Shown here: piece after piece, positions 7,197-17,874 of the stretch
How the letters are laid out: every line of letters begins with the position of its first letter
Numbering within the stretch: the stretch's first letter is position 1
Assembly (NCBI RefSeq): GCF_004343505.1
Contig: NZ_SLXU01000002.1
Location: 234,368-298,367, forward strand
Length of the DNA stretch: 64,000 nucleotides
Direction of reading: 5' to 3'
DNA from: Rhodovulum bhavnagarense
Lineage (GTDB): Bacteria; Pseudomonadota; Alphaproteobacteria; Rhodobacterales; Rhodobacteraceae
Translations under genes and position numbers: made by a program
Notes under the pieces: model-generated
Database searches by the model: none
Seen by the model: only the letters and a program-made list of their open reading frames with translations
Told to the model about the DNA's origin: nothing

Positions 7197-8198
7197 ATGA
7201 TCGCCGCGGACCGCCAAGGGCCCGACGATCCGCCCCACATTCCGGTTCTGCTGCGCCCCCTGCTTGAGGCGGTTTCGCCCGTTACTGGGGTTTGGCTGGA
7301 TGGCACTTTCGGGGCGGGTGGGTATGCGCGTGGCCTTTTGCAGGCTGGTGCCCAGCGGGTGATCGGGGTCGATCGCGATCCTAGCGTGTTCCGGCTTGCC
7401 CAGGATTGGGCGGCAGAGTTCGGCGAGCGGCTGACATTGGTCGAGGGTACGTTCTCGCAGCTTGATCGTTATGCCGATCAGCCGCTCGACGGGATCGTGC
7501 TTGATCTTGGCGTGTCCTCGATGCAGCTTGACCAGGCCGAACGCGGCTTTTCCTTTCTGCGTGACGGTCCACTGGACATGCGCATGGGCCAAGAGGGGCC
7601 CTCGGCCGCTGATCTGGTGAACAATGCCAGCGATGCCCGGATCGCGGATATCCTCTATCACTATGGCGAGGAACGGGCCGCGCGCCGTATCTCACGCGCC
7701 ATCGTGGCCGCCCGCGAAGTCGCCCCCATCGTGACCACCGGACAGTTGGCGGAAATCGTCGCCCGCTGCCTGCCCCGTCCAAAGCCTGGCCAATCTCATC
7801 CGGCAACCCGCAGCTTCCAGGCGCTGCGTATAGCGGTGAACGACGAATTGGGCGAGTTGGTGGCCGGGCTTGAGGCGGCAGAGAGGGCGCTGAAACCCGG
7901 TGGCCGCCTGGCGGTGGTGACCTTCCATTCCCTGGAAGATCGGATCGTCAAGAAATTCCTGCAAGAACGCAGCGGCGCGGGCGGAGGCGGTAGCCGTTAT
8001 GCCCCCGAGATTGAACAGGACGCGCCGCGTTTCCGCCTTGTCACCCGTCGCGCCGTGGGCCCCGACGCGCCCGAACTGGCCGCCAATCCGCGCGCCCGTT
8101 CGGCCAAGCTGCGCGTGGCGGAAAGAACCGATGCCCCGGCCGGTCCGGTCGACCGCGCGAGGCTGGGCCTGCCCGCGATCATGGAAGGAGCATGCTGA
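7197..8198 (+). CDS. rsmH: 16S rRNA (cytosine1402-N4)-methyltransferase RsmH (MraW)
   Basis: S-adenosylmethionine-dependent methyltransferase that modifies C1402 of 16S rRNA at the ribosome P site. 333 residues, normal for the family. [13 protein letters not shown], the SAM-binding loop [43 protein letters not shown], and [15 protein letters not shown] are all seen. It starts 3 nt after the mraZ stop and ends one base before ftsL, the standard dcw order. Confidence 0.95.
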   Translation: MIAADRQGPDDPPHIPVLLRPLLEAVSPVTGVWLDGTFGAGGYARGLLQAGAQRVIGVDRDPSVFRLAQDWAAEFGERLTLVEGTFSQLDRYADQPLDGIVLDLGVSSMQLDQAERGFSFLRDGPLDMRMGQEGPSAADLVNNASDARIADILYHYGEERAARRISRAIVAAREVAPIVTTGQLAEIVARCLPRPKPGQSHPATRSFQALRIAVNDELGELVAGLEAAERALKPGGRLAVVTFHSLEDRIVKKFLQERSGAGGGGSRYAPEIEQDAPRFRLVTRRAVGPDAPELAANPRARSAKLRVAERTDAPAGPVDRARLGLPAIMEGAC

Positions 8199-8199
8199 G

Positions 8200-8565
8200 A
8201 TGCGCAGCCTGGTTTATATCGTCACCTCTCTCGCGGTGATGGGGCTCGCATTCTGGGCTTATCGTGAAAACTACGCGACCCAGCAGGCGCTCGACGAGGT
8301 TGCGGGGCTGAACCGCGAGATCGGGCATTTGCGTGAACGTCTTGCGGTGCTGAACGCGGAATGGGCCTATCTCAATCGGCCCGACCGTCTTAGCGATCTG
8401 GCCGCGATGAATTTCGATCGCCTTGGGCTTGTTCCGATCGAGGCCGCGCGCTTTGGCGCCATAGACCAGGTCGCTTATCCGGCTCCCGAACTGCCCGTCC
8501 TGTCGCAACCGATTGCGTTGCGTGGCGTGCTTGCCGTCCCGGCCTCGGCGGAGGGCGCGCAATGA
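8200..8565 (+). CDS. ftsL: Cell division protein FtsL
   Basis: A 121-residue bitopic membrane protein: a short N-terminus, one transmembrane segment (residues 5-21, VYIVTSLAVMGLAFWAY), then a periplasmic coiled-coil stretch (about residues 30-65) with leucine heptads (LNREIGHLRERLAVLNAEWAYL). FtsL, with FtsB and FtsQ, recruits and activates FtsW-FtsI at the septum. ATG 8200 has AAGGAG at 8184-8189. Assignment relies on shape and position between rsmH and ftsI, since FtsL sequences are poorly conserved. It overlaps ftsI by 4 nt (ATGA). Confidence 0.9.
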   Translation: MRSLVYIVTSLAVMGLAFWAYRENYATQQALDEVAGLNREIGHLRERLAVLNAEWAYLNRPDRLSDLAAMNFDRLGLVPIEAARFGAIDQVAYPAPELPVLSQPIALRGVLAVPASAEGAQ

Positions 8566-10343
8566 TCCGTACCCCGCTGCGCCCGCTTGCCCGTATCCTC
8601 GATGCCCGCGCAAGGGGTGAAAGTCCCGACGCGATCGAACGTGAAAACCTGCGCCTGCGCCATGAACAGATGCGCGACCGTGACCGGGCACGGGCCGAGG
8701 GGCGGCTGCTGGTGCTGGGGGTCATTTTCATCGCGGCTTTCGCAACTGTCGGGGTCAGGATGGGCAGTCTCGCCGCCTCCGATCCCGCAGAGCCGCGCGT
8801 CGCCCTTGCCGAGGGGCCGGCCATCTTGGCCCAGCGTGCCGACATCACCGATCGCAATGGCAACATCCTGGCCACCAACATGGTGACCCATTCGCTTTAT
8901 GCGCAGCCGCCGATCATGGTCGATCCTGCCCGCGCTGCCCGCGAACTGGCCGCGATCTTTCCCGATCTGGACGGTGAAGAGTTGCTGGAGGATTTTACCG
9001 GCAGCCGCAAATTCCTGTGGATCAAAAAGAAGATCAGCCCCGAACAAATGCAACAGGTGCATGATATCGGCGATCCGGGGCTGATGTTTGGCCCCCGCGA
9101 GATGCGGCTTTATCCAAACGGACCGCTGGCCGCCCATGTTCTGGGGGGGGCCAGCTTCGGGCGCGAGGGCGTGCGCTCGGCCGAGGTGGTCGGGGTCGCG
9201 GGCGTCGAAAGGACATTCGACGCATGGTTGCGCGACCCGGCCAATGGCGGCGCGCCGCTGCGCCTGTCACTCGACCTGTCCGTGCAGGCCGTGGTCGAAC
9301 AGGTGCTATCGGGCGGTATGAAGATCATGAACGCCAAGGGTGCCGCTGCGATTTTGATGGAGGCCGGGACGGGCGAGGTGGTCTCGCTGGTATCTTTGCC
9401 AGATTTCGACCCGAACGACCGGCCTGCCCCGCTGGTTCAGGGCGATGCGTCTGACAGCCCGCTTTTCAACCGAGCGGTGCAGGGCGTTTATGAACTGGGC
9501 TCGACCTTCAAGACCCTGACGCTGGCCCAGGCGTTGGAAGAGGGGCTGGTCAGCCCCGAGACCATCATCGACACCAAGGGGCCCCTGGTGTGGGGCAAGT
9601 TCCGCATCCGCGATTTCCACGATTACGGCCCACAGCTTTCCGTTACCGATATTCTTGTCAAGAGTTCCAATATCGGCACCGCGCGGATCGCCATGCAGAT
9701 CGGTGCAGAACGTCAGCGCGTCTTTCTCGACCGGCTCGGGTTTCTTGAACACACGCCGCTTGAGATGGTCGAGGCGAGCGGCGGCAAGCCGCTGATCCCG
9801 GCGAACTGGTCCGAATTGTCGACGATGACGATCTCTTATGGTCATGGCCTGTCGGCCACGCCCCTGCACCTCGCCGTGGCCTATGCCGCGATCGCAAATG
9901 GCGGGCGCAAGGTGTCGCCGACCCTGCTGGCGGGGGCGGGCACGCCCGGTGAAAGGGTTCTTTCCGAACGTACCGCCGAGCGGATGCGCGATATGTTGCG
10001 CGCGGTCGTGACCGAGGGAACCGCCAGTTTCGCCCGTGTCGATGGGTATCCCGTGGGCGGCAAGACCGGAACAGCGGACAAGCCAAAGCCCACAGGCGGC
10101 TATTACAATGACCGCGTGATCGCGACATTTGCCAGCATCTTTCCCGCCGAGGATCCGAAATACGTCCTGATCGTTACCCTAGACGAACCCGAAGATCGGA
10201 TGGGTCCCGAACCGCGACGCACCGCGGGATGGACCGCGGTGCCGGTTGCCGCCGAAATCGTGAGGCGCGCCGCGCCGCTATTGGGGTTGCAGCCCGAGAT
10301 TGAACCAGCCCCCGGCTTCGGGGTAACACTGACCGCGAACTAG
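8562..10343 (+). CDS. ftsI: Septal peptidoglycan transpeptidase FtsI (PBP3)
   Basis: Class B penicillin-binding protein of 593 residues that crosslinks septal peptidoglycan together with FtsW. A membrane anchor lies near residues 46-66, followed by the dimerisation domain starting ILAQRADITDRNG. The transpeptidase domain has the catalytic STFK (Ser at about 314), SSN (about 368) and KTGTAD (about 501). Its start overlaps the ftsL stop, indicating coupled translation. Confidence 0.95.
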   Translation: MIRTPLRPLARILDARARGESPDAIERENLRLRHEQMRDRDRARAEGRLLVLGVIFIAAFATVGVRMGSLAASDPAEPRVALAEGPAILAQRADITDRNGNILATNMVTHSLYAQPPIMVDPARAARELAAIFPDLDGEELLEDFTGSRKFLWIKKKISPEQMQQVHDIGDPGLMFGPREMRLYPNGPLAAHVLGGASFGREGVRSAEVVGVAGVERTFDAWLRDPANGGAPLRLSLDLSVQAVVEQVLSGGMKIMNAKGAAAILMEAGTGEVVSLVSLPDFDPNDRPAPLVQGDASDSPLFNRAVQGVYELGSTFKTLTLAQALEEGLVSPETIIDTKGPLVWGKFRIRDFHDYGPQLSVTDILVKSSNIGTARIAMQIGAERQRVFLDRLGFLEHTPLEMVEASGGKPLIPANWSELSTMTISYGHGLSATPLHLAVAYAAIANGGRKVSPTLLAGAGTPGERVLSERTAERMRDMLRAVVTEGTASFARVDGYPVGGKTGTADKPKPTGGYYNDRVIATFASIFPAEDPKYVLIVTLDEPEDRMGPEPRRTAGWTAVPVAAEIVRRAAPLLGLQPEIEPAPGFGVTLTAN

Positions 10344-10358
10344 GCGGGGCAGGGTGGA

Positions 10359-11843
10359 ATGACGGATCAGGCAAAGACGCTTTCGGCCCTTGGTTTGACG
10401 GCCGGTGGCGGCGCGGACCCCGTGATTACCGGCCTTTCGGTGGACAGCCGCATGGTTAAACCGGGTCACCTTTTCGCGGCCCTTCCGGGCAGCCAGGTTC
10501 ACGGGGCCGACTTTGTCGGTCATGCGCTGAGGTTGGGGGCCGCCGCCATTCTGACGGATCGCAAAGGGGCCCGTCAGGCCGCCGGCGCGCTGGCGCAGTC
10601 CGGTGCCGCGCTGGTGGTGACCGAGGACCCGCGCCAGGCCCTGGCTGGCGCCGCGGCGCTGTTTTTCGGGGCTCAACCCGAAACCGTGGTCGCTGTCACT
10701 GGCACGTCGGGAAAGACATCGGTGGCCAGCTTTACCCGCCAAATATGGGATATGCTGGGCTTTTCGGCGTGCAGCCTGGGAACGATGGGCGTTCAGGGGG
10801 CGTGGTCCGCCCCGCTGGCCCACACCACGCCCGAGCCAGTGACGCTGCACCGCATGCTGTCCGAGATGGCAGCGGCAGGCGTCAGCCACGCGGCGATGGA
10901 GGCTTCCAGTCACGGGCTGGACCAGCGGCGGCTGGACGGGGTGACGCTGAAGGCTGCGGCCTTTACCAATTTCAGCCAGGATCACCTGGATTACCATGCG
11001 GATTTCGAGGCATATTTCGCCGCCAAAGCAGCGCTTTTCGAGCGGGTTCTGCCGCCTGACGGGGTGGCGGTAATCAATATCGACGAGGCGCGGGGCGTGC
11101 AGATGCGTGCGCTGGCAGAAGCGCGGGGTCAAGAGGTTCTGACCGTTGGTCGGGCCCCCGGCGCCGATCTTCGCATTCTCGATCAACGTTATGACGCGAC
11201 CGGCCAGATGCTGCGTTTCGCCTGGGGCGAGGCGGTACACCTGACCCGGCTTGACCTGATCGGCGGTTTCCAGGCCGAAAACGTGCTGGCCGCGGCGGGC
11301 CTGGTGATCGCGTCGGGCGAGCCGCCCGATCAGGTCTTTCCCTTGTTCTGCGGCCTGAAAACGGTACGCGGCCGGATGGAACTGGCCGCAACCCGCGACA
11401 ATGGCGCGACGGTTTTTGTCGATTACTCGCACAAACCCGGCGCGCTGGCCTCGGCACTGGCCTCGTTGCGGCCCCATGTGATGGGGCGGATCGTGGTTGT
11501 GTTCGGGGCGGGTGGTGATCGCGATCGGGGCAAGCGCCCGCTGATGGGGCAGGCGGCCGCCCAACATGCCGATGTTGTATATGTGACAGACGATAACCCA
11601 AGATCCGAGAAACCGGCCATGATCCGTGCAGAAATCCTGCAAGGTTGTCCTTCTGCGATAGAGGTCGGTGACCGGGCCGAGGCCATCTTGAGGGCGGTCG
11701 ACACCCTGTCGGCGGGCGATGCGCTGCTCATTGCGGGCAAGGGGCACGAGACCGGCCAGATCGTGGGCGATGACGTGTTTCCCTTTGATGACCGTGAACA
11801 GGCCAGCGTTGCGGTGGCCGCGCTGGACGGGCGAATGACATGA
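10359..11843 (+). CDS. murE: UDP-MurNAc-L-Ala-D-Glu:meso-diaminopimelate ligase MurE
   Basis: Cytoplasmic Mur ligase adding the third residue of the peptidoglycan stem peptide. 494 residues with the N-terminal UDP-binding region (ITGLSVDSRMVKPGHLFAALPG), the P-loop VTGTSGKTSVASF (about residue 112), SSHGLDQRRLDGV, and the signature DDNPRSEKPAMIRAEI. DNPR is the form specific for meso-diaminopimelate rather than lysine, fitting a Gram-negative wall. The last four bases overlap the murF start. Confidence 0.95.
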   Translation: MTDQAKTLSALGLTAGGGADPVITGLSVDSRMVKPGHLFAALPGSQVHGADFVGHALRLGAAAILTDRKGARQAAGALAQSGAALVVTEDPRQALAGAAALFFGAQPETVVAVTGTSGKTSVASFTRQIWDMLGFSACSLGTMGVQGAWSAPLAHTTPEPVTLHRMLSEMAAAGVSHAAMEASSHGLDQRRLDGVTLKAAAFTNFSQDHLDYHADFEAYFAAKAALFERVLPPDGVAVINIDEARGVQMRALAEARGQEVLTVGRAPGADLRILDQRYDATGQMLRFAWGEAVHLTRLDLIGGFQAENVLAAAGLVIASGEPPDQVFPLFCGLKTVRGRMELAATRDNGATVFVDYSHKPGALASALASLRPHVMGRIVVVFGAGGDRDRGKRPLMGQAAAQHADVVYVTDDNPRSEKPAMIRAEILQGCPSAIEVGDRAEAILRAVDTLSAGDALLIAGKGHETGQIVGDDVFPFDDREQASVAVAALDGRMT

Positions 11844-13288
11844 GCGCGCTCTGGACCGCGGCAGAGGCTGCCGCCGCCACCGGGGGGCGCGTCACCTGCG
11901 ACTGGCAAGCAGACGGTGTTTCCATCGATACGCGCGCCTTGGCGCCGGGGGATCTGTTCGTCGCGCTGACAGATCGCCGCGACGGACATGATTTCGTCGC
12001 CGAGGCGCTTGGCAAGGGCGCGGCGGCGGCGCTTGTCTCGCATGTTCCCGGCGGGGTGGCACCCGATGCCCCGCTCTTGATCGTCGCGGATGTTCTGGAT
12101 GCCTTGCAGGCTCTTGGCCGGGCCGGGCGGGAACGCTCACGGGCAAAAGTGGTGGCGGTCACCGGGTCGGCGGGCAAGACATCGACCAAGGAAATGCTGC
12201 GCCACGTACTGGCCGGGCAGGGCCGCGTGCATGCCGCCGAGGCCAGTTTCAACAACCATTGGGGCGTGCCCCTGACGCTGGCCCGCCTACCGCGCGATGC
12301 CGCCTTCGCGGTGGTCGAGATCGGCATGAACCATCCCGGCGAGATTGCGCCCTTGGCCCGGTTGGTGCGCCCCGACGTGGCACTCATTACCACGATTGCG
12401 CCCGCACACCTGGCGGCCTTTGACGACTTGGCGGGCATCGCGCGCGAGAAAGGCGCGATTTTTACCGGGTTGGTGCCGGGGGGGACGGCGATCTATCCCG
12501 GTGATCTGGATGTCAGCCCGATCCTGGCCGAGGCGGCCCGGGCAGAGGCCGGTGATATCTTGACCTTTGGTCATGCAAAAGAATGCACCTTCAGGCTGAA
12601 AGGTGTTGAATTTCATGAAAATTCCATGGTCGTTCAAGCCCGCGGCCCGGTGCGGGAGCTGTTATTCAAGATCCAGAGTGCCGGGCGCCATTTCGCGATG
12701 AACGCCCTGGGCGTGCTGGCCGTGGCCGAAAGCCTGGGCATGGATGGTGCGGTGGCCGCCTGTGACCTGGCCGCCTGGGTGCCGCCGGCAGGCCGGGGAG
12801 AGCGGCTGCGCATCGCGCTGGACATGGTCGAGGACCAGCTTGCGGTCGAGGTGATCGACGATGCCTTCAACGCCAATCCAGCCTCGATCGCTTGTGCGCT
12901 GGAGGTGCTGGCCGCCGCCCGTCCACAGGACGGGGTCGGGCGTATCGCGCGCGGCAGGCGCATTGCCATCCTGGGCGACATGTTGGAACTCGGTCCCCAG
13001 GAACAGGCATTGCATGCCGGGCTGGCCGACTTGCCCGCGATGACAAAGGTCGATCTCGTCCATTGCGTCGGGCCCCGGATGCGTGCGCTTTATTTTGCCT
13101 TGCCGTTGAAAAAGCGCGGCCAGTGGTTCGACGAGGCCGAGCCGCTGGCGCGCAAGATTCATCACATGATCGATGCTGGCGACGTGGTCCTGGTCAAGGG
13201 ATCAAAGGGCAGCCGGGTCTCGATGGTGGTTGACGCTCTTCGGAAATTGGGACAAGCGGTCCCCGCACCGCAGGAGGAGCCCGAATAA
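11840..13288 (+). CDS. murF: UDP-MurNAc-tripeptide:D-Ala-D-Ala ligase MurF
   Basis: Completes the UDP-MurNAc pentapeptide by adding D-Ala-D-Ala. 482 residues, with [17 protein letters not shown] at the N-terminus, P-loop [14 protein letters not shown] (about residue 107), [28 protein letters not shown], and [13 protein letters not shown]. Overlaps murE by 4 nt at its start and touches mraY by one base at its end. Confidence 0.95.
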   Translation: MSALWTAAEAAAATGGRVTCDWQADGVSIDTRALAPGDLFVALTDRRDGHDFVAEALGKGAAAALVSHVPGGVAPDAPLLIVADVLDALQALGRAGRERSRAKVVAVTGSAGKTSTKEMLRHVLAGQGRVHAAEASFNNHWGVPLTLARLPRDAAFAVVEIGMNHPGEIAPLARLVRPDVALITTIAPAHLAAFDDLAGIAREKGAIFTGLVPGGTAIYPGDLDVSPILAEAARAEAGDILTFGHAKECTFRLKGVEFHENSMVVQARGPVRELLFKIQSAGRHFAMNALGVLAVAESLGMDGAVAACDLAAWVPPAGRGERLRIALDMVEDQLAVEVIDDAFNANPASIACALEVLAAARPQDGVGRIARGRRIAILGDMLELGPQEQALHAGLADLPAMTKVDLVHCVGPRMRALYFALPLKKRGQWFDEAEPLARKIHHMIDAGDVVLVKGSKGSRVSMVVDALRKLGQAVPAPQEEPE

Positions 13289-14373
13289 TGCTGTACTGGC
13301 TGGCCGACCTTTCTGATGGGGGCGGGGCGTTCAATCTGTTCCGCTATATCACCTTCCGGGCGGGTGGCGCCTTTCTGACGGCGCTGATCTTTAGTTTCTT
13401 GTTCGGTCGACCTCTGATCAACCTTCTGAAGAAAAAACAGAAAAATGGTCAGCCCATTCGCGAGGACGGACCGCAGAGCCACCTTGAGACCAAGACGGGC
13501 ACACCCACGATGGGGGGGGTGCTGATCTTGGGGGCGCTGATCTTTTCCACGCTGCTCTGGGCGCGGCTGGATACCGCCTATATCTGGATGCTGCTTTTCG
13601 TTACGCTCTCGTTTGGCGCCATCGGCTTTGCCGATGATTATGCCAAGGTGTCGCGCAACAATGCAAAGGGCGTGCCCGGTCGCTTGCGGTTCGGCCTTGG
13701 CCTGCTGATCGCGGCGATTGCCGGGGTCTGGGCGGCGCAGCTCCACCCAGATGGCCTGAGCTATCAACTGGCTTTGCCGGTTTTCAAGGACACGCTGATC
13801 AATCTGGGTTTCTTCTTCGTGCCCTTTGCCATGCTGGTGATCGTGGGATCGGCCAACGCGGTGAACCTGACCGACGGGCTTGACGGGCTGGCGATCATGC
13901 CGGTGATGATCGCCGCGGGTGCGCTGGGCGTGATTGCCTACGCGGTGGGCCGGGTGGATTTCACCGAGTATCTCGACGTGCATTACGTGCCGGGAACTGG
14001 CGAAATCCTGATCTTTACCGCCGCGCTGATCGGCGGCGGGCTGGGATTCCTGTGGTATAACGCCCCGCCTGCGGCTGTGTTCATGGGCGACACGGGGTCG
14101 CTTGCGCTGGGCGGTGCGCTGGGCGCGATCGCGGTGGCGACCAAGCATGAAATCGTCCTGGCGATCGTCGGCGGCCTTTTCGTGGTCGAGGCTCTGTCGG
14201 TCATCATCCAGGTTGCATATTACAAAGCGACAAAAAAACGCGTGTTCCTCATGGCTCCGATCCATCACCATTTCGAGAAGAAAGGATGGGCCGAAGCCCA
14301 GATCGTGATTCGGTTCTGGATCATCAGTCTCATCCTCGCCCTGATCGGACTGGCAACGCTCAAGGTCCGTTGA
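13288..14373 (+). CDS. mraY: Phospho-MurNAc-pentapeptide transferase MraY
   Basis: Polytopic inner-membrane enzyme that transfers phospho-MurNAc-pentapeptide to undecaprenyl phosphate, forming lipid I. 361 residues, about ten transmembrane segments. Diagnostic stretches are [54 protein letters not shown] and the histidine loop [14 protein letters not shown]. The ATG overlaps the murF stop. Confidence 0.97.
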   Translation: MLYWLADLSDGGGAFNLFRYITFRAGGAFLTALIFSFLFGRPLINLLKKKQKNGQPIREDGPQSHLETKTGTPTMGGVLILGALIFSTLLWARLDTAYIWMLLFVTLSFGAIGFADDYAKVSRNNAKGVPGRLRFGLGLLIAAIAGVWAAQLHPDGLSYQLALPVFKDTLINLGFFFVPFAMLVIVGSANAVNLTDGLDGLAIMPVMIAAGALGVIAYAVGRVDFTEYLDVHYVPGTGEILIFTAALIGGGLGFLWYNAPPAAVFMGDTGSLALGGALGAIAVATKHEIVLAIVGGLFVVEALSVIIQVAYYKATKKRVFLMAPIHHHFEKKGWAEAQIVIRFWIISLILALIGLATLKVR

Positions 14374-14395
14374 CGGGAAACCGGAGACAAAGGAC

Positions 14396-14806
14396 ATGCA
14401 GATGAAACTTGTCAGCGACAGTGCAAACGGGCCAGAGGCGCCGCGCCGCGAGGCATCGTCCTGGGGGACGCCGGATCTTCACGCGGTTACCCCGCAGGTC
14501 AGGTTGAACCACTGGAACGGTATACCGCCTTACGCCATCTGGGCCTTTGCCGCCTTCCTCATGCTGGAGGCGGTGATGTTTTCCGGTCAGATCGTTCCCT
14601 ATTGCGAGGCGAACTTTGCCCAGCCGCAGAATTGCGCGCCGATCTTTACCAAGATATTCCCGCTCGCGATTTCACTTGTCCTGCTCTACCCGGTCGTGAC
14701 CGGGGCAGCGCGTCGTATGGGCGGCAATCGTATCACGGCACAGGTCTTTGTCTTTCTTGCGGCCTTCGTGCCCCTGATGATGCTGAGCTGGCACTACATG
14801 CTGTAA
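14396..14806 (+). CDS. Small three-helix membrane protein of unknown function
   Basis: A 136-residue protein I do not recognise. It has a hydrophilic N-terminus of about 42 residues and three predicted transmembrane helices at roughly 45-64, 86-104 and 113-132. Two cysteines (70 and 80) lie in the loop between helices 1 and 2. It follows mraY by 22 nt and precedes murD, inside the cell wall cluster, and is followed by a strong hairpin (14811-14836). ATG 14396 (GGAG upstream) and ATG 14402 (AAGGA upstream) are both possible. A role in lipid I/II metabolism or division is guilt by location only. Confidence 0.75.
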   Translation: MQMKLVSDSANGPEAPRREASSWGTPDLHAVTPQVRLNHWNGIPPYAIWAFAAFLMLEAVMFSGQIVPYCEANFAQPQNCAPIFTKIFPLAISLVLLYPVVTGAARRMGGNRITAQVFVFLAAFVPLMMLSWHYML

Positions 14807-14810
14807 GCGC

Positions 14811-14836
14811 CCGGCCCGCGCCCCTGCGCGGGCCGG
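14811..14836 (+). terminator. Strong GC hairpin between the membrane protein and murD
   Basis: CCGGCCCGCG (14811-14820) pairs perfectly with CGCGGGCCGG (14827-14836) around a 6-nt loop. There is no real T run (CTTGCATC follows), so it may pause polymerase, protect an RNA end or act as a weak terminator within the cluster. Confidence 0.45.
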
Positions 14837-14893
14837 CTTGCATCGCACGTGCCCCGCGTCCATCGTCGTCGCTATCCATCGAGAGGGGCGGGC

Positions 14894-16297
14894 ATGATTC
14901 AGGTATGCGGATTTGACGGGGCCTGCGTGGCGGTTCTGGGGTTGGGGCGGTCTGGTCTTTCAGCCGCGCGAAGCCTGCGTGCAGGCGGTGCCGAGGTCTG
15001 GGCTTGGGACGACAACGCAGACGCGCGCGAGCGTGCCACGGCCGAGGGTTTCACGGTTCGCGACCTGTCCGCCCCGGGTGCGCTTGACCAGGTCGCGATG
15101 CTGGTCGTCAGCCCCGGCATTCCCCATCTTTATCCCGCGCCCAACCCGATCATCGCGGCCGCCTGGGCCGCCGGGGTGCCGGTGGACAACGATATCGGCC
15201 TGTTCTTCCGTTCTCTGGCGACGCGGGATTGGGACCGGTTCGACAGTCTGCCCCGCGTGATCGCGGTCACAGGGTCTAACGGCAAGTCCACCACCGCCGC
15301 GCTGATCGCGCATGTGATCGGTGTCTCGGGGCGGGCGGTGCAGCTGGCCGGCAATATCGGGCGCGGCGTTCTCGATATCGACCCGCCGGGCGATGGCGCG
15401 GTGGTGGTGCTGGAACTTTCCAGCTATCAGACCGAGCTTGCCCGCGCGCTGACCCCCGATATCGCGGTCCTGACCAACCTTTCGCCCGACCACCTGGACC
15501 GGCATGGAGGGCAGGGGGGATATTTCGCGGCAAAGCGCCGGCTGTTCGCCGAGGGTGGCCCGGATCGCGCGATCATCGGCGTGGACGAGGACGAGGGCCG
15601 TTTCCTGGCGAACCAGATGGCCGAAAGCCCTGCCGATGACCGCTTGATCCGCATTTCGGCCGCGGGCAAGCTGGCGGGGCCCGGCTGGTCGGTCTTTGCC
15701 CGAAAGGGGTTCTTGTCGGAGTGGCGCAAGGGCCGACAGGTGGCCAGTATCGATCTGCGCCCCATCGCGGCGCTGCCCGGCGCGCATAACCACCAGAATG
15801 CCTGCGCGGCCTATGCCGCCGCCCGATGTCTCGGTATCGCGCCGAAACAGATCGAGGCGGCATTTAACGGCTTTCGCGGATTGCCCCATCGCAGTCAATT
15901 GGTGGCCGAGCGTGACGGCGTGCGGTTCGTCAACGATTCCAAGGCCACCAACGCGGCCAGCGCCGCGATGGCGCTCGCGGCCTTTCCGCGGGTCCGCTGG
16001 ATTTGCGGCGGGCTGGAAAAACAAGGTGGGCTCGCGCCGATACGGCCTCATCTCGGCCATGTCGCCAAGGCCTATGTCATCGGTCGCGAGGCGGCATCCT
16101 TTGCCCTGCATCTGCGCGATGTCCCCCACGAGGTCTGCACCACGATGGCGGTAGCCGTGGCCCGCGCCAGCGCCGAGGCCCAGCCGGGCGAAGTGGTTCT
16201 GCTTGCACCTGCGGCGGCCAGCTTTGACCAATACGACAATTTCGAGGCCCGCGGAGCCGATTTCATCGCGGAGGTGGAGCGGGCGGGCCGGGCGTGA
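14894..16297 (+). CDS. murD: UDP-MurNAc-L-alanine:D-glutamate ligase MurD
   Basis: Adds D-glutamate to UDP-MurNAc-L-Ala. 467 residues: N-terminal Rossmann region [29 protein letters not shown]-loop [17 protein letters not shown] (about residue 125), [41 protein letters not shown] and [14 protein letters not shown] 14894 is the first that fits the family start and has GAGAGGGG upstream. Confidence 0.95.
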   Translation: MIQVCGFDGACVAVLGLGRSGLSAARSLRAGGAEVWAWDDNADARERATAEGFTVRDLSAPGALDQVAMLVVSPGIPHLYPAPNPIIAAAWAAGVPVDNDIGLFFRSLATRDWDRFDSLPRVIAVTGSNGKSTTAALIAHVIGVSGRAVQLAGNIGRGVLDIDPPGDGAVVVLELSSYQTELARALTPDIAVLTNLSPDHLDRHGGQGGYFAAKRRLFAEGGPDRAIIGVDEDEGRFLANQMAESPADDRLIRISAAGKLAGPGWSVFARKGFLSEWRKGRQVASIDLRPIAALPGAHNHQNACAAYAAARCLGIAPKQIEAAFNGFRGLPHRSQLVAERDGVRFVNDSKATNAASAAMALAAFPRVRWICGGLEKQGGLAPIRPHLGHVAKAYVIGREAASFALHLRDVPHEVCTTMAVAVARASAEAQPGEVVLLAPAAASFDQYDNFEARGADFIAEVERAGRA

Positions 16298-16317
16298 CCA
16301 CCGCGCCCGCAAGTTCC

Positions 16318-16370
16318 GGCGCGCGCGCCCTTGGCCGGTCTGGGCATGGGTATTTGGGCCAAGAAGAAGG
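16318..16370 (+). repeat. Dispersed hairpin + TATTTGG element, copy 2
   Basis: A 12-bp perfect palindrome GGCGCGCGCGCC (16318-16329) is followed by GGGTATTTGG-GCCAAGAAGAAGG (16348-16370). It is in sense orientation, 21 nt after the murD stop. The rest of the gap to the next gene (16371-16590) holds nothing recognised. Confidence 0.7.
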
Positions 16371-16590
16371 CAGCAGGGCGCGCGGGCTGGCAAAGGGTGC
16401 GGCATTCGGGCAAAGCGAAGAGGTTTTTCCCTCTCTGCGCGCATTGGGTCTTGCGCCGACTCGGGCATGGCCCTAACTGCGCGCGCACAGACGCCAACGC
16501 ACGCGCCTCTGGCCGGACGGGTTACGCAGCGACGGTAACGTCTCCCTTGGAGCCGGGCATTCTTGCCCAGACGGTCTATTGGAGATGACC

Positions 16591-17763
16591 ATGTACGCTA
16601 CGTCCGCCGAAGATTTCGGCCATTTTCCCTTTTTTGCGACCACCCGCGCAGAAGCGCATATCCACAATCGCCAGTTCGACCGCCCCACGCTGGTGATCGA
16701 TGCCGACGCGATCGCCGCGCGGTTCCGCGCGCTGCGTGACGGTCTGGGACGCGCGGCCATCCATTACGCGGTCAAGGCAAATCCCGCGCCCGAGATCATC
16801 GCCCGACTTGCCGCCGAGGGATGCAGGTTCGACGCTGCCTCGCGCGCGGAGATCGAGCTTTGCCTTTCCGCGGGTGCGGCCCCGAGCGATATTTCCTTCG
16901 GCAACACGATCAAGCGGGCGCGCGATATCGCCTTTGCCCATGGCGCGGGTCTGACGTTGTTTGCTGCCGATGCCGAAGAAGAGTTGGACAAGCTGGCCGC
17001 GCATGCGCCGGGCACAGAGGTCTATATCCGCGTCCTGGTCGGCGCGACAGAGGCCGATTGGCCGCTGAGCCGCAAGTTCGGCTGTGCGCCCGCCAAGGTC
17101 GAACCGCTTCTTGCGCGCGCTGCGCGACTTGGTTTGCGCGCGGTGGGGCTGTCTTTTCACGTGGGCAGCCAGACCCGGCGCGCCGCGATGTGGGCGCCGG
17201 TGCTGGACGAGGTGGCGCAGGTCTGGCATGCGGCGCGGGCCGCGGGGCATGGGTTGGAGTTGTTGAACATCGGCGGCGGTTTCCCGGCCTTTTACGGCGA
17301 GCCGGTCGAGGCACCCGGCATTTACGGGGCACAGGTGATGGGGCTGATCAAGGACTATTTCGGCCGCGTTCCCAGGGTGATGGCCGAGCCGGGTCGCGGC
17401 ATGGTGGCCGAGGCGGGCGCGATTGCGGCCGAGGTCATGCTGGTGGCGCGCAAATGCGATAGCGATGCCTATCGCTGGGTCTATCTCGATATCGGCAAGT
17501 TCTCGGGGTTGGCCGAGACCATGGACGAGGCGATCCGCTACCAGTTCCTGACCGGGCGCGAGCACGAGCCTTCGGGGCCGTGCATCCTGGCTGGGCCCTC
17601 CTGTGACAGCGCCGATGTGCTGTATGAAAAGCGGCCGGTAAACCTGCCGCTGGGTCTGAAGGCCGGCGACCGGATCATCATCCGCAACGCGGGGGCCTAC
17701 ACGGCCAGCTATGCCTCGGTAGGATTCAACGGGTTTCCGCCGCTTGATGTCGTGGTGATCTGA
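16591..17763 (+). CDS. Ornithine/lysine/diaminopimelate-type PLP decarboxylase
   Basis: Fold-type III PLP-dependent amino acid decarboxylase, 390 residues. Seen are the lysine loop YAVKANPAPEII, FDAASRAEIEL, SFHVGSQTRR, the phosphate-binding GGGFP, EPGRGMVAEAG, the active-site cysteine motif GPSCDSADVLYE and YTASYASVGFNGFPP. The GPSCDSAD and FNGF forms fit ornithine decarboxylase-like enzymes (making putrescine) better than LysA, but lysine or diaminopimelate as substrate cannot be excluded. ATG 16591 is taken because GGAG sits 6 nt upstream. Its position between murD and ftsW is not classical. Confidence 0.85.
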   Translation: MYATSAEDFGHFPFFATTRAEAHIHNRQFDRPTLVIDADAIAARFRALRDGLGRAAIHYAVKANPAPEIIARLAAEGCRFDAASRAEIELCLSAGAAPSDISFGNTIKRARDIAFAHGAGLTLFAADAEEELDKLAAHAPGTEVYIRVLVGATEADWPLSRKFGCAPAKVEPLLARAARLGLRAVGLSFHVGSQTRRAAMWAPVLDEVAQVWHAARAAGHGLELLNIGGGFPAFYGEPVEAPGIYGAQVMGLIKDYFGRVPRVMAEPGRGMVAEAGAIAAEVMLVARKCDSDAYRWVYLDIGKFSGLAETMDEAIRYQFLTGREHEPSGPCILAGPSCDSADVLYEKRPVNLPLGLKAGDRIIIRNAGAYTASYASVGFNGFPPLDVVVI

Positions 17764-17772
17764 ACCCGCGTT

Positions 17773-17802
17773 CCGGCGCCGGCCTTTCCCTGCTGGCGCC
17801 GG
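17773..17802 (+). terminator. Hairpin after the decarboxylase gene
   Basis: CCGGCGCC (17773-17780) pairs with GGCGCCGG (17795-17802) around a 14-nt loop, 10 nt after the decarboxylase stop. There is no T run, so termination is uncertain. Confidence 0.35.
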
Positions 17803-17874
17803 GACCGCTTTGGCGTTACACTGCTGCCCAGACCCGGAAAACGGGCGCAACTGAGACAGTCGAGCGGTGAGAGC

